64,000 nt of DNA from Nevskia sp. (GTDB lineage Bacteria; Pseudomonadota; Gammaproteobacteria; Nevskiales; Nevskiaceae), in NCBI GenBank assembly GCA_023229645.1, contig JALNYU010000004.1, forward strand, positions 232,463 through 296,462, in the 5' to 3' direction. Positions 10,527 through 18,400 of this stretch are shown in pieces. Position numbers and translations under genes: made by a program. The notes beneath the pieces were generated by a model. It did not search any database, was not told the DNA's origin, and saw only the letters and a program-made list of their open reading frames with translations. Position 1 is the first letter of the stretch. Every line of letters begins with the position of its first letter.

Positions 10527-11421
10527 ACCGTTTATCGGGAATCGTCCGGCGGTTGATTGTCCGGAGCGTCAATTTGAGGCGGCGAGAATTCGGGTATCAG
10601 TGGCCGGTTGTGGCCCGCCGGAGACATTACGCGATTTCCCGTTAGCTGCCACTGGCCGTCAATTTGACGCCGAAGAGGCTTGCCGCGATCAGCTGCAACG
10701 GGCCGATCCGCGTCGATGCGCCGCGTAAAGATTGGGGGCCGGTGTGCTCGATGTCGGATCAGTGCATTTTTCAGGAAGGGGCGTCGAAGGTGGTATGCGA
10801 CTCCGTCGCGCTGAAGGGTGTGACGCCGTTCGCTACGCTCACAAAAGCCTTGACACAGCACGCAATCCCCTGGATTGCCGGAAAGCCGCGCCGGGAGCGG
10901 CTTTCCGTGTATTCGCATCGACCTTCCAATGTATTCGGTGACCTTCGCAAATGCCCTTCCAATCAGCGTTTGAGCGTATTCGCACCCCCTGTTTCAGAAG
11001 CGCCGCCGGATCGTCGCCGCGCTTCCCCTGCGGCTAGGCGATGTAATGCAGGTCGGTCCCGCGATGTAATGCGCCAGGTCGGGGCAAGGCAGCCACGGCG
11101 CGGCCCGGAGTGTAATGCGGGTGCCTGCAAGGGCGCAGGGTGCAGGCGACCGCCATTTGCGGGACAGGGTCGGCGCCGTGCTCGCCGCGTCAAGGGTGAA
11201 ATGCACAGGCCTGCGGCCCGCCCTTGACCCGGCTGCGCGCGCCGCTGTGTTGGTTTTCCGCAAACGGCGACCGCCAGGGGTGCGTTCTAAATTTTGCGAG
11301 CCGAGATGCCCCAACGTCCCGTCTTCATTCGCGACAATTCAAGCTGCGCGAGGCTTGAATCGAGAGATTGGAGCGCTTAGCATGACAGTGTCACACACTG
11401 TTTTTAGGTGGAGAACTGCCA
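10527..11421. other. GC-rich stretch without a convincing gene
   Basis: No open frame here has a recognisable domain. It contains related segments near 10566 and 10657 sharing GTCAATTTGA, opposed CAGTGGC and GCCACTG blocks, and a strong hairpin at 10879-10907. Base composition is clearly richer in GC than the preceding gene. It may be the decayed remainder of a mobile element, but I cannot name it. The last part should contain the ParDE promoter. Confidence 0.4.
10879..10907. repeat. Perfect 11-bp hairpin
   Basis: CGGAAAGCCGC, a 7-base loop, then GCGGCTTTCCG. There is no T-run on either side, so it is not a canonical intrinsic terminator. It could stabilise an mRNA 3' end or mark the end of an old insertion. 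Confidence 0.6.
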
Positions 11422-11700
11422 ATGGCCCGCACTAGCCGACCCGTCACCGTGACCTTGGGCGAGCTGCAAAAGCACGTCGATGCCCGGGTTGAGTCCGGCG
11501 CCTACGCTTCGACCAGCGAGGTGCTGCGCGCCGCCGTCCGCGCCCTCGACCGCGAGGAAAGTGCGGTCAACGACTGGCTGCGGCAGCGCGTGGACGAGGC
11601 GTTCGCCGATCCGCGTCCGAACGTGCCGGCTGGCGACGTGTTCAAGCGCTTGCGTGCGCATCACGCGCAGCAGGTGAGAGCCGAGCGGAATGAAGCATAA
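11422..11700 (+). CDS. parD: ParD-family antitoxin (ribbon-helix-helix)
   Basis: A 92-residue protein. The N-terminal half has the ParD/CopG ribbon-helix-helix pattern: a short strand (RPVTVTLGELQKHVDARVES), then GAYASTSEVLRAAVRALD, which matches the conserved G-x-Y-x-S-x-S-E-V-l-R-x-a-L-R motif. The acidic/basic C-terminal tail would bind and neutralise the toxin. It is followed by the ParE toxin with an 11-base overlap, the usual antitoxin-first order. The pair probably represses its own promoter. It sits near the distal end of the tRNA-Met island, where such modules commonly stabilise the element. Confidence 0.9.
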   Translation: MARTSRPVTVTLGELQKHVDARVESGAYASTSEVLRAAVRALDREESAVNDWLRQRVDEAFADPRPNVPAGDVFKRLRAHHAQQVRAERNEA

Positions 11701-12004
11701 GGTCAGCTTCCGACCGCGGGCCGAAAATGACCTATTCGAGCTGTACCGCTACATCGCCGAAGACTCCGGGCTTGCCATCGCCGGGGGCTATATCGAGCGG
11801 ATTGAAGCCGCCTGCCTGGGATTCGAAACCTTTCCCCCGCGGGGCCACGCGCGGGATGACATCCGCCCCGGTCTGCGGACTCTGGACTTCGAGCGCCGTG
11901 CGGTCATCGTGTATCAGGTCCTGGCGCAAGAAGTCGTCATCGTGCGGATTTTCTACGGCGGCCAGGACTACGAACGCAAACTGCTGGCGCAGGTGTCGGA
12001 GTAG
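11690..12004 (+). CDS. parE: ParE-family toxin (RelE/ParE fold)
   Basis: A 104-residue protein starting within the end of parD. It shows the RelE/ParE pattern: KVSFRPRAENDLFELYRYIAEDSG, then LGFETFPPRGHARDDIRPGLRTLDFERRAVIVYQV and the last strand VVIVRIFYGGQDYERKL. ParE toxins poison DNA gyrase, while RelE relatives cleave mRNA; the ParD partner and the RIFYGGQDYE ending favour ParE. It is complete with no visible damage, so the module may still be active. Confidence 0.9.
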   Translation: MKHKVSFRPRAENDLFELYRYIAEDSGLAIAGGYIERIEAACLGFETFPPRGHARDDIRPGLRTLDFERRAVIVYQVLAQEVVIVRIFYGGQDYERKLLAQVSE

Positions 12005-12045
12005 AGGCTGTCGATTAACACCCAAGCGCCGAGGAACTGAAGCGC

Positions 12046-12161
12046 CCGATCGTCCGAACACGTCCAAAGCCGTTCATACACGTCCACCAGAAAGCGCTTA
12101 TCGGGTCGGCGGTTCGGTAGGTTTTTCAGTACAGATTTCGCGGGGCAACAGGAAGGGCAAC
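12046..12161. other. Possible distal island boundary with integrase arm-like repeats
   Basis: This stretch repeats motifs seen beside the tRNA and integrase: ACACGTCC, CGTCCAAAGCC (near 12060), a 13-base match GGTCGGCGGTTCG (12104-12116) to the tRNA T-arm (2226-2238), and a paired GGGGCAACA and GGGCAAC (12142-12161). It may be the far attachment side of the island or the remains of a second integrase control region. Exact att core ends cannot be fixed by eye. Confidence 0.4.
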
Positions 12162-12585
12162 ATTGCCCGTCGTGACTGTTCATCATCTTTAAAATAAAGC
12201 GCTTGGACTATCGATTCGAGAGAGCCTCACCATTAAATTTTGCATTGGCGTCCAGCAACGCCCAATAGAGCCGAAAACTTCTATGGTTTTCGGCTTTTTT
12301 ATTGCCCGAGATATCACACAGCGTCCATTACTGTCCGGCGACAGTCAGACGAATCTGGAGAAATCTGTGGGATATGTTGTTTCGCCCCCAAAAGCCCAGC
12401 CATGCAATTAGCGCTTAGAAACGCGGTCTAGCGAAAGGCCTTCGGCGGTTCAGCACAAATATTCGATGGCTGGACTTCCCCCGATACAGTAGGCATTCCG
12501 GCTCTATGCTTTGAGCATAGAAGGAAGTACATGAGTACCCAGAGATTTACCCCGGGCTTTACGTTGCGCCGATGTCTGATATGAT
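12162..12585. other. Intergenic stretch downstream of the possible island end
   Basis: No gene is apparent. The only clear element is the intrinsic terminator at 12269-12303. The text just before it (near 12209-12232) ends in a CCTCACCA-like string, but no tRNA can be folded there. The promoter of the downstream COG0523 gene should lie near the right end. Confidence 0.4.
12269..12303 (+). terminator. Intrinsic (Rho-independent) terminator
   Basis: AGCCGAAAAC, a 7-base loop, then GTTTTCGGCT followed by a T-run. It is a textbook intrinsic terminator with no gene directly upstream. It might be the original terminator of the tRNA-Met transcript, displaced by the island insertion; that part is inference. 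Confidence 0.85.
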
Positions 12586-12600
12586 TGTTATAACATAACA
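12586..12600. promoter_or_regulatory. Zur operator upstream of the COG0523 GTPase gene
   Basis: A perfect inverted repeat TGTTAT-AAC-ATAACA ends 13 bases before the start codon. It matches the core of the gammaproteobacterial Zur consensus (TGTTATANTATAACA) at all but the centre. Zinc-loaded Zur bound here would block transcription, so the gene should be induced by zinc starvation. A similar box precedes the zur gene in this window. Confidence 0.8.
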
Positions 12601-12613
12601 TTTGGAGTTGAAT

Positions 12614-13828
12614 ATGAGCTTACATAAGCTCCCGGTTACCGTTCTTTCCGGATTTCTCGGCGCAGGCAAGACGACGCTGCTCAACCACGTGCTTCGCAAT
12701 CGTGAAGGGCTACGTGTCGCTGTGATCGTAAACGACATGAGCGAAATTAACATCGATGCTTCGATGGTGCGTGATGGCGCAAAGCTTTCTCACACCGAAG
12801 AAAAACTCATCGAGTTCAGTAATGGCTGCATCTGCTGCACGCTACGCGAAGACTTGCTCAAGGAAGTAGCGAAACTGGCGCAAGAAGGCCGCTATGACTA
12901 CCTGCTCATCGAATCCACAGGCATCTCCGAGCCGATGCCTGTTGCTGCTACGTTCGAAGTGCGCGATGAGCACGGCTTCTCCCTGAGTGACGTTGCACGG
13001 CTGGATACCATGGTCACCGTGGTTGATGCGCTAAACCTGCTGCGCGATTATTGCTCTGCTGACTTCCTGCGCGATCGCGGTGAATCGATGGGGCCGGGGG
13101 ATGACCGCTGTGTCGTGGATTTGCTGGCTGATCAAATCGAGTTCGTTGATACCATTATCATCAACAAATTCGACGAGGTCGATGCGTTAAAGCAGCAGAC
13201 CCTCCTCGCGCTGGTTAGGGCATTGAATCCTGCGGCAAAAATCCTTACTGCGAGTCACAGTATGGTGCCGCTTAAGGAGATACTCGACACTAAGCGCTTC
13301 AGCTTCGAGCAGGCCGAGCGCAACCCGCGTTGGGCGCAGGAATTGGCTGGCGATCATCGCCCTGAAACCGAGGCCTACGGAATTACGAGCTTCGTTTACC
13401 GTGCACGGCGGCCTTTCCATCCGCAGCGGTTAATGAAATTCTTTGGTACGGATTGGGATGGGGTACTGCGAAGCAAGGGCTATTTCTGGCTAGCAACGCG
13501 CATGGGCTGGGCGGGCGAATTGAGCATGGCCGGCCCAGCGCTGCAGTATCAGGCAGCAGGCTTCTGGTGGGCTAGCGAAATGGCAGAAATGCCTGAAGAC
13601 CCCGAACACGTCGCTCATCTCCGGAAAGACTGGCACGCCGAGTTCGGCGACCGTCGTCAGGAACTGGTATTCATAGGCATTGATATGGATGAGGCGGCGC
13701 TACGTCGGCGGCTGGATTTCTGCCTACTCACTGATGCCGAAATGCGACTAGGACAGGCAGGCTGGCACAGTTTGCCCGATCCTTTTCCAACATGGCACGC
13801 AGATGAAAATAGCGCACTGACAGCTTGA
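12614..13828 (+). CDS. COG0523-family GTPase, putative zinc metallochaperone (ZigA/YciC type)
   Basis: A 404-residue G3E GTPase. Walker A is GFLGAGKTTLLNH near residue 15, the CxCC metal motif is in FSNGCICCTLRED, the switch II region is LIESTGISEP and the guanine-specificity loop is NKFDEVD. The C-terminal CobW_C domain contains the FWWASEMAE stretch typical of the zinc-responsive subgroup. These proteins use GTP hydrolysis to hand zinc to client enzymes in zinc shortage. The ATG at 12614 is preferred over a TTG four codons upstream because GGAG lies six bases before it. A Zur box overlaps the leader. Zinc is inferred from the Zur box and subgroup. Confidence 0.88.
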   Translation: MSLHKLPVTVLSGFLGAGKTTLLNHVLRNREGLRVAVIVNDMSEINIDASMVRDGAKLSHTEEKLIEFSNGCICCTLREDLLKEVAKLAQEGRYDYLLIESTGISEPMPVAATFEVRDEHGFSLSDVARLDTMVTVVDALNLLRDYCSADFLRDRGESMGPGDDRCVVDLLADQIEFVDTIIINKFDEVDALKQQTLLALVRALNPAAKILTASHSMVPLKEILDTKRFSFEQAERNPRWAQELAGDHRPETEAYGITSFVYRARRPFHPQRLMKFFGTDWDGVLRSKGYFWLATRMGWAGELSMAGPALQYQAAGFWWASEMAEMPEDPEHVAHLRKDWHAEFGDRRQELVFIGIDMDEAALRRRLDFCLLTDAEMRLGQAGWHSLPDPFPTWHADENSALTA

Positions 13829-14395
13829 GCCGGGCAACGTAACCCCACCTTCATCCGGCATACAAAAGCCAAACGGCAATGAAGCTAAATTGCGCGACAA
13901 CCCGTTGATCTTGGGGCGCTCCGATGGACAGATCAATCTATCTACCAGGGTGGGCGCGCGCCAGAAGTCTGCGGAATTTAGGTACCGATAATCAGAATTA
14001 ATCGTGCTGTGATAGCGCCGCCGATGCACCGGCGGCGCCCCGCTTGAGTCCGCGCGTACACCTACGGCCCGCTGGTCCGCCACTGACGATACCCTGTGCT
14101 GGAGACCGTCAGCTGCCGGATGTCCGAGCACGGCGAAATGGCTGAGATACCGCTCGGCCCATCACGCTTCACCGCGATTTTCACTAAATACGTCGCCGTT
14201 TTTTCGATTTCCAGCGCCAGGGGCAGGTTTCGTCAAGTTGCTTTCTTCTCGCTGCGAAGAACCGTTTGGTCTTCTGCCCGAGCATGATCCTTAACTATCT
14301 TGGGCCACTGGGTTGAGCCCGGCCATCGTGGTCGAGCCATGCGTCCAAGAAGCGGAGCGCTCAGCGCACGGCTCAAACTTGGCCGTGGCGATCAA
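13829..14395. other. Intergenic stretch between the COG0523 gene and zur
   Basis: Convergent genes flank it (COG0523 on plus, zur on minus). I see no convincing gene. The one notable structure is a perfect 9-bp GC-rich hairpin at 14015-14038 with a 6-base loop and no T-run. Confidence 0.45.
14015..14038. repeat. GC-rich hairpin GCGCCGCCG / CGGCGGCGC
   Basis: A perfect 9-bp stem with a 6-base loop between two convergent genes. It lacks a T-run on both strands, so any role in ending transcription is only possible, not shown. Confidence 0.5.
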
Positions 14396-14884
14396 TTATT
14401 CAGCCCCCGCCTCGTTACAATCCTGACACAAGCCTCTTACTTCGATGATCTGCTTCTCAGACTTGAAGCCCCGGCTCCTTGCGGCCTTGCTAATGACTGC
14501 GGCTAGAGGCTTTGACTCAAGTTCGTCGGATCTGCCACACGATGAGCAGACCAGGTAAAGGCCCTCGTGCGCATGCTCAGGGTGCGCGCAGGCTACAAAC
14601 GCCTGAGCAGAAGCGAGACGATGAACCAGCCCAACGCGAGTGAGGAAATCGAGCTGGCGGTAAACCGTCAGCGGCGCGAGCTTGCGCCCTTCTCGTGTTT
14701 CTAGCAGCGCGAGCAGCTCGTAGGCAGATACTGGGCGCGCTTGTGCAAAAAGTTCTGCATAGGCATTGATCCGCGCGGGTGTTAGCTTTTCACCAGCCTC
14801 GGCGCAGCGCTTTTCCGCCAGTTGCAACGCGCCTGGAGGCAGGCTCGTGGGACGTTTCAATCTGCCAGCTGCTTTTATAGACAT
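14396..14884 (-). CDS. zur: Zinc uptake regulator Zur (Fur family)
   Basis: A 162-residue Fur-family repressor. Residues 15-90 form the winged helix (LTPARINAYAELFAQARPVSAYELLALL, then LTVYRQLDFLTRVGLVHRL). The dimerisation domain carries the metal ligands: CAHPEHAHEG and two CxxC pairs, CSSCG and CQDC. The CSSC/CQDC arrangement and the YELL helix are typical of Zur rather than Fur. It would repress zinc uptake and zinc-sparing genes when zinc is plentiful. A Zur-type palindrome touches its start codon, implying autoregulation, and the nearby COG0523 gene has a matching box. Confidence 0.9.
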   Translation of the reverse strand: MSIKAAGRLKRPTSLPPGALQLAEKRCAEAGEKLTPARINAYAELFAQARPVSAYELLALLETREGRKLAPLTVYRQLDFLTRVGLVHRLASAQAFVACAHPEHAHEGLYLVCSSCGRSDELESKPLAAVISKAARSRGFKSEKQIIEVRGLCQDCNEAGAE

Positions 14885-14899
14885 TGTTAAAGAATAACA
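14885..14899. promoter_or_regulatory. Zur operator at the zur start
   Basis: TGTTAA-AGA-ATAACA is an inverted repeat with one mismatch, of the same form as the box at 12586-12600. It directly abuts the zur start codon on the minus strand, so bound Zur would shut off its own gene. Confidence 0.7.
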
Positions 14900-14991
14900 T
14901 CGGCGAAGCGCGAATCGGTGCGTTAGGGATTATCTGATTTTCGCACGGCGCTTGCGTCAATCCTGGCAGCACCTCAAAAGCGGAGAGACCG

Positions 14992-15222
14992 ATGAAACAG
15001 CAAACCCTAGCCAATGGCTTTGAGAAATGCCAGCGTACGGCCAAGTGTCGGAAGTTTCTGTCGGAGAAAGAGCAGATCATGCCGTGGGCGGAACTGTGCC
15101 GGTTGATCAAGCCCTACTATTACTATTACACCGGTCGGTCCGGTCGCAAGCCGATGGGTCTAGGGCGGATGCTGCGGATCTATTTTCTGCAGCAGTGGTT
15201 TATTGATTCGGCGACAAAATAG
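14992..15222 (+). pseudogene. IS5-family transposase, N-terminal fragment
   Basis: The first 76 residues of an IS5-type transposase: MKQQTLANGFEKCQRTAKCR, then EQIMPWAELCRLIKPYYYYY and GRKPMGLGRMLRIYFLQQWF, which match the family's DUF772 start (MDxxxPWxxLxxLIxPxYP...RPPxxLxxMLRIxxLQxWF). A stop follows, and the catalytic DDE part (about 250 more residues) is absent. It is a dead remnant and marks past insertion in the gap between zur and the KAP gene. Confidence 0.85.
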
Positions 15223-15309
15223 TTGAACGCGGTGCTACGCGGCAATTTGAGATCGCACTTTTTCGAGACGGCGTGAGTGGCCGAATTAATAATAAAATCA
15301 AATTGCTTT

Positions 15310-15406
15310 GTTACTGATCCGGCCATTTCTCGCTTGCTCGGACATGCGGCATCCGCTTTGGCATTGCACTGCCTTTATTCAAGTACTTAATGGCCGGATC
15401 AATAAC
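15310..15406. repeat. 97-bp element with 18-bp terminal inverted repeats
   Basis: The ends read GTTACTGATCCGGCCATT and, inverted, GTTATTGATCCGGCCATT: 17 of 18 bases match. The 61-base centre shows no obvious symmetry. It lies just upstream of the propeller-KAP gene. It could be a small non-autonomous mobile element, or a large cruciform-forming regulatory site for the downstream gene. Confidence 0.65.
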
Positions 15407-15445
15407 GTGTCTGACCCGAGCAAATAACAAAACCAAGGGACGGCA

Positions 15446-18400
15446 ATGGCGACATCTGAAAACAACGGCACATCCACTGAGCGCGTCCGGCTCGGTGGGC
15501 TGCGCGGCCTACTGATTCTTACTGCATTGGCGTTGCTAGTCAGCGCGAGTTGGGCCGCGTGGCGGCAGGTGCCGCGCACCGATCCGCTGCATCCGCCGCA
15601 GGCTAGAACGACTTGGGATTGGTGGTTAAATCCGGTTGAGGAGAATGCGCTGCAGCGGGTGAACCTTGTTTCAAGCACGCCGCTTAGTTCGATATTCTTC
15701 CTAGCCGACGCCCAACACGGTTGGGCCGTCGGCTGGAGCGACACAATTCTCGCCACCACCGACGGCGGCCAGCATTGGCAGGCACAGGCCAGCGGCACTG
15801 AGCAAGGGCTCACCAGCGTTCAGTTCAGCGACGCGCAGCACGGCTGGGCCGTCGGCTGGAGCGGCACAATCCTCGCCACCGCCGATGGTGGCCAGCATTG
15901 GCGGGCACAGGCCAGCGGCACCACAGAAGCGCTCAACAGCGTTCAGTTCATCGACGCGCAGCACGGCTGGGCCGTCGGCAGCGGCGGCACGATTCTCGCC
16001 ACCACCGATGGCGGCCAGCATTGGCGGGCACAGGCCAGCGGCACCACGGAAGCGCTCTACAGCGTTCAGTTCAGCGACGCGCAGCACGGTTGGGCCGTCG
16101 GCTTGGGCGGCGCCATTCTCGCCACCGCCGACGGCGGCCAGCATTGGCGGACACAGGCCAGCGGCACTGAGCAAGGGCTCACCAGCGTTCAGTTCATCGA
16201 CGCGCAGCACGGCTGGGTAGTCGGCAGCGGCGGCACGATTCTCGCCACCACCGATGGCGGCCAGCATTGGCGGGCACAGGCCAGCGGCACCACGGAAGCG
16301 CTCTACAGCGTTCAGTTCAGCGACGCGCAGCACGGCTGGGCCGTCGGCGGAGAGGGCACGATTCTCGCCACCACCGATGGCGGCCGGCGCTGGCGGGCAC
16401 AGGCCAGCGGCACCACGCAACGGCTCACCAGCGTTCAGTTCAGCGACGCGCAGCGCGGCTGGGTCGTGGGCGTCAACCCCTTGGAGGATAACGGCGGAAC
16501 GATTCTCGCCACCACCGATGGCGGCCAGCATTGGCGGGCACAGACCAGCGGCACCACGAATCGGCTCAACAGCGTTCAGTTCATCGACGCGCAGCACGGC
16601 TGGGCTGTCCACCACGACTTATTAGGGGAAAGCCGCGGCACGATTCTCGCCACCACCGATGGCGGCCAGCATTGGCGGGCACAGGCCAGCGGCACGACCC
16701 AAGCGCTCAAGAGTGTTCAGTTCGTCGACGCGCAGCACGGCTGGGCCGTCGGCTGGCGCGGCACAATTCTCGCCACCACCGACGGCGGCCAGCATTGGCA
16801 GGCACAGGCCAGCGGCACCACGCAAGACCTCCAAAGCGTTCAGTTCATCGACGCGCAGCACGGCTGGGCTGTCGGTGGAAATATCTTTGGAGGCGGCGGC
16901 ACGATTCTCGCCACCACCGACGGCGGCCAGCATTGGCAGACCCAGGCCAGCGGCACTATGCAATGGCTCAGCAGCGTTCAGTTCATCGACGCGCAGCACG
17001 GCTGGGCCGTCAGCTGGGGCGGCACAATTCTCGCCACCGCCGACGGCGGCCAGCATTGGCAGGCGCAGGACAGCGGCCCCACGCCTGGGCTCACCAGCGT
17101 TCAGTTCGTCGACGCGCAGCACGGTTGGGCCGTCGGCTATGACGGCACAATCCTCGCCACCGCCGACGGCGGCCAGCATTGGCGGACACAGGCCAGCGGC
17201 ACTGAGCAAGGGCTCACCAGCGTTCAGTTCATCGACGCGCAGCACGGCCGGGTCGTCGGCTGGCGCGGCACGATTCTCGCCACCGCCGATGGCGGCCAGC
17301 ATTGGCGGGCACAGGCCAGCGACACCACGCAAGATCTCCAAAGCGTTCATTTCCCCGACGCGCAGCACGGCTGGGCCGTCGGCGAAGGCGGCACAATCCT
17401 CGTCACCACCGATGGCGGCCAGCACTGGCAGCGCACGGACCTCAACGCCGAGATCGCAGGCAAGATCGGAGCGCACAGCACTTGGTTCTTCATCGACTCG
17501 GTGCATGGCATCTGGATCGGCAGCCAAGCCCGCTACGAAACCCATGACGGCGGCGGCCATTGGACCGAAGTGGGCGCTTACCGCCGCTATTTCGCGCCGT
17601 GGTGGTGGCTGGCCGCTGGGCTTTCGTTGATTCTGGCGGGTATTGCGGCCGCGATCGATCCGGGTACGGTCAAGCAATCCTCGTCGATCGAGGGCGCGTT
17701 GGCTTCGGATGCGCCGATCACGCACGCGGATCAAGACCAGCTCGGCTACGCCCGCATCGCCGATGGTTTGGCCGGTTTCATCACCAACCCGCGCACCGCG
17801 CCGCCGCTGTCGGTTTCGATCACCGGGCCTTGGGGCAAGGGCAAAAGCTCAATCATGGCGTTGCTGCGCCGGCAGCTGGCGGCGTGGCGCTTTCCGGTGG
17901 TTTGGTTCAACGCTTGGCACCATCAGCAAAGCGAGCAGATTCTGGCGTCGTTGTTCGCGCATATTCGCGAGCAGGCGGTGCCGAGTTTGTGGTCCCTGCG
18001 CGGCTGGGTGTTTCGGGCCAAGCTGGCTGGCGTTCGTGTGCGGCAGCGGCCGGCTTTGCCGCTGCTCATGCTGCTGGCGCTGAGTTTTGCGGTGGGCGTG
18101 TATACCACCTCCCCGGCCCGGTTCTCGGCATTGGCTGAAACCGTTATGTCGCTGCTCGCGCCCGCTGATGCCACAAAGGCCGAAAAGCTCGGCGCCACCG
18201 CGGACGCTACCGATCCAGCCGCGAATACCGCTGCTTCCGCCCTCGGTGCCGCGATGCCGATGGCGCCGCTGGTCAGGTTTGGCGGCGCCGCCGCCGCCGT
18301 GCTCGTGTTCGTTTTTTATCTGCTGCGGCTGTTTACGGTATTCGGCGTAAGCCCACGCAGCTTGATGCCGCGCATCGCCGGCAGCCTGCGGCCGGGGAGC

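Noticed and set aside
10664..11227. 187-codon plus-strand open frame
   Set aside because: No domain, poor composition and no ribosome-binding site; GC-rich DNA often gives chance open frames.
11404..11664. Minus-strand frame over parD
   Set aside because: Shadow of the ParD/ParE genes, which have clear family motifs.
12205..12235. tRNA-like 3' end (ends CCTCACCA)
   Set aside because: No T-stem or acceptor partner can be paired; similarity to a tRNA end is too short.
14015..14038. GC-rich hairpin as intrinsic terminator
   Set aside because: No T-run on either strand; kept only as a hairpin.
13748..14131. 127-codon minus frame beyond the COG0523 gene
   Set aside because: It overlaps the end of the COG0523 gene on the other strand, and its translation shows no family resemblance.
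15668..17430. Regular repeats as a CRISPR array
   Set aside because: The units are 123 bp, contiguous and in reading frame within a protein gene, without short repeats separated by unique spacers or cas genes.
15701..17734. Long minus-strand open frames (about 300 and 370 codons) opposite the propeller repeats
   Set aside because: They are open only because the same 123-bp unit is repeated; the plus frame encodes coherent Asp-box repeats and a downstream NTPase, and the minus reading has no domain or start signal.
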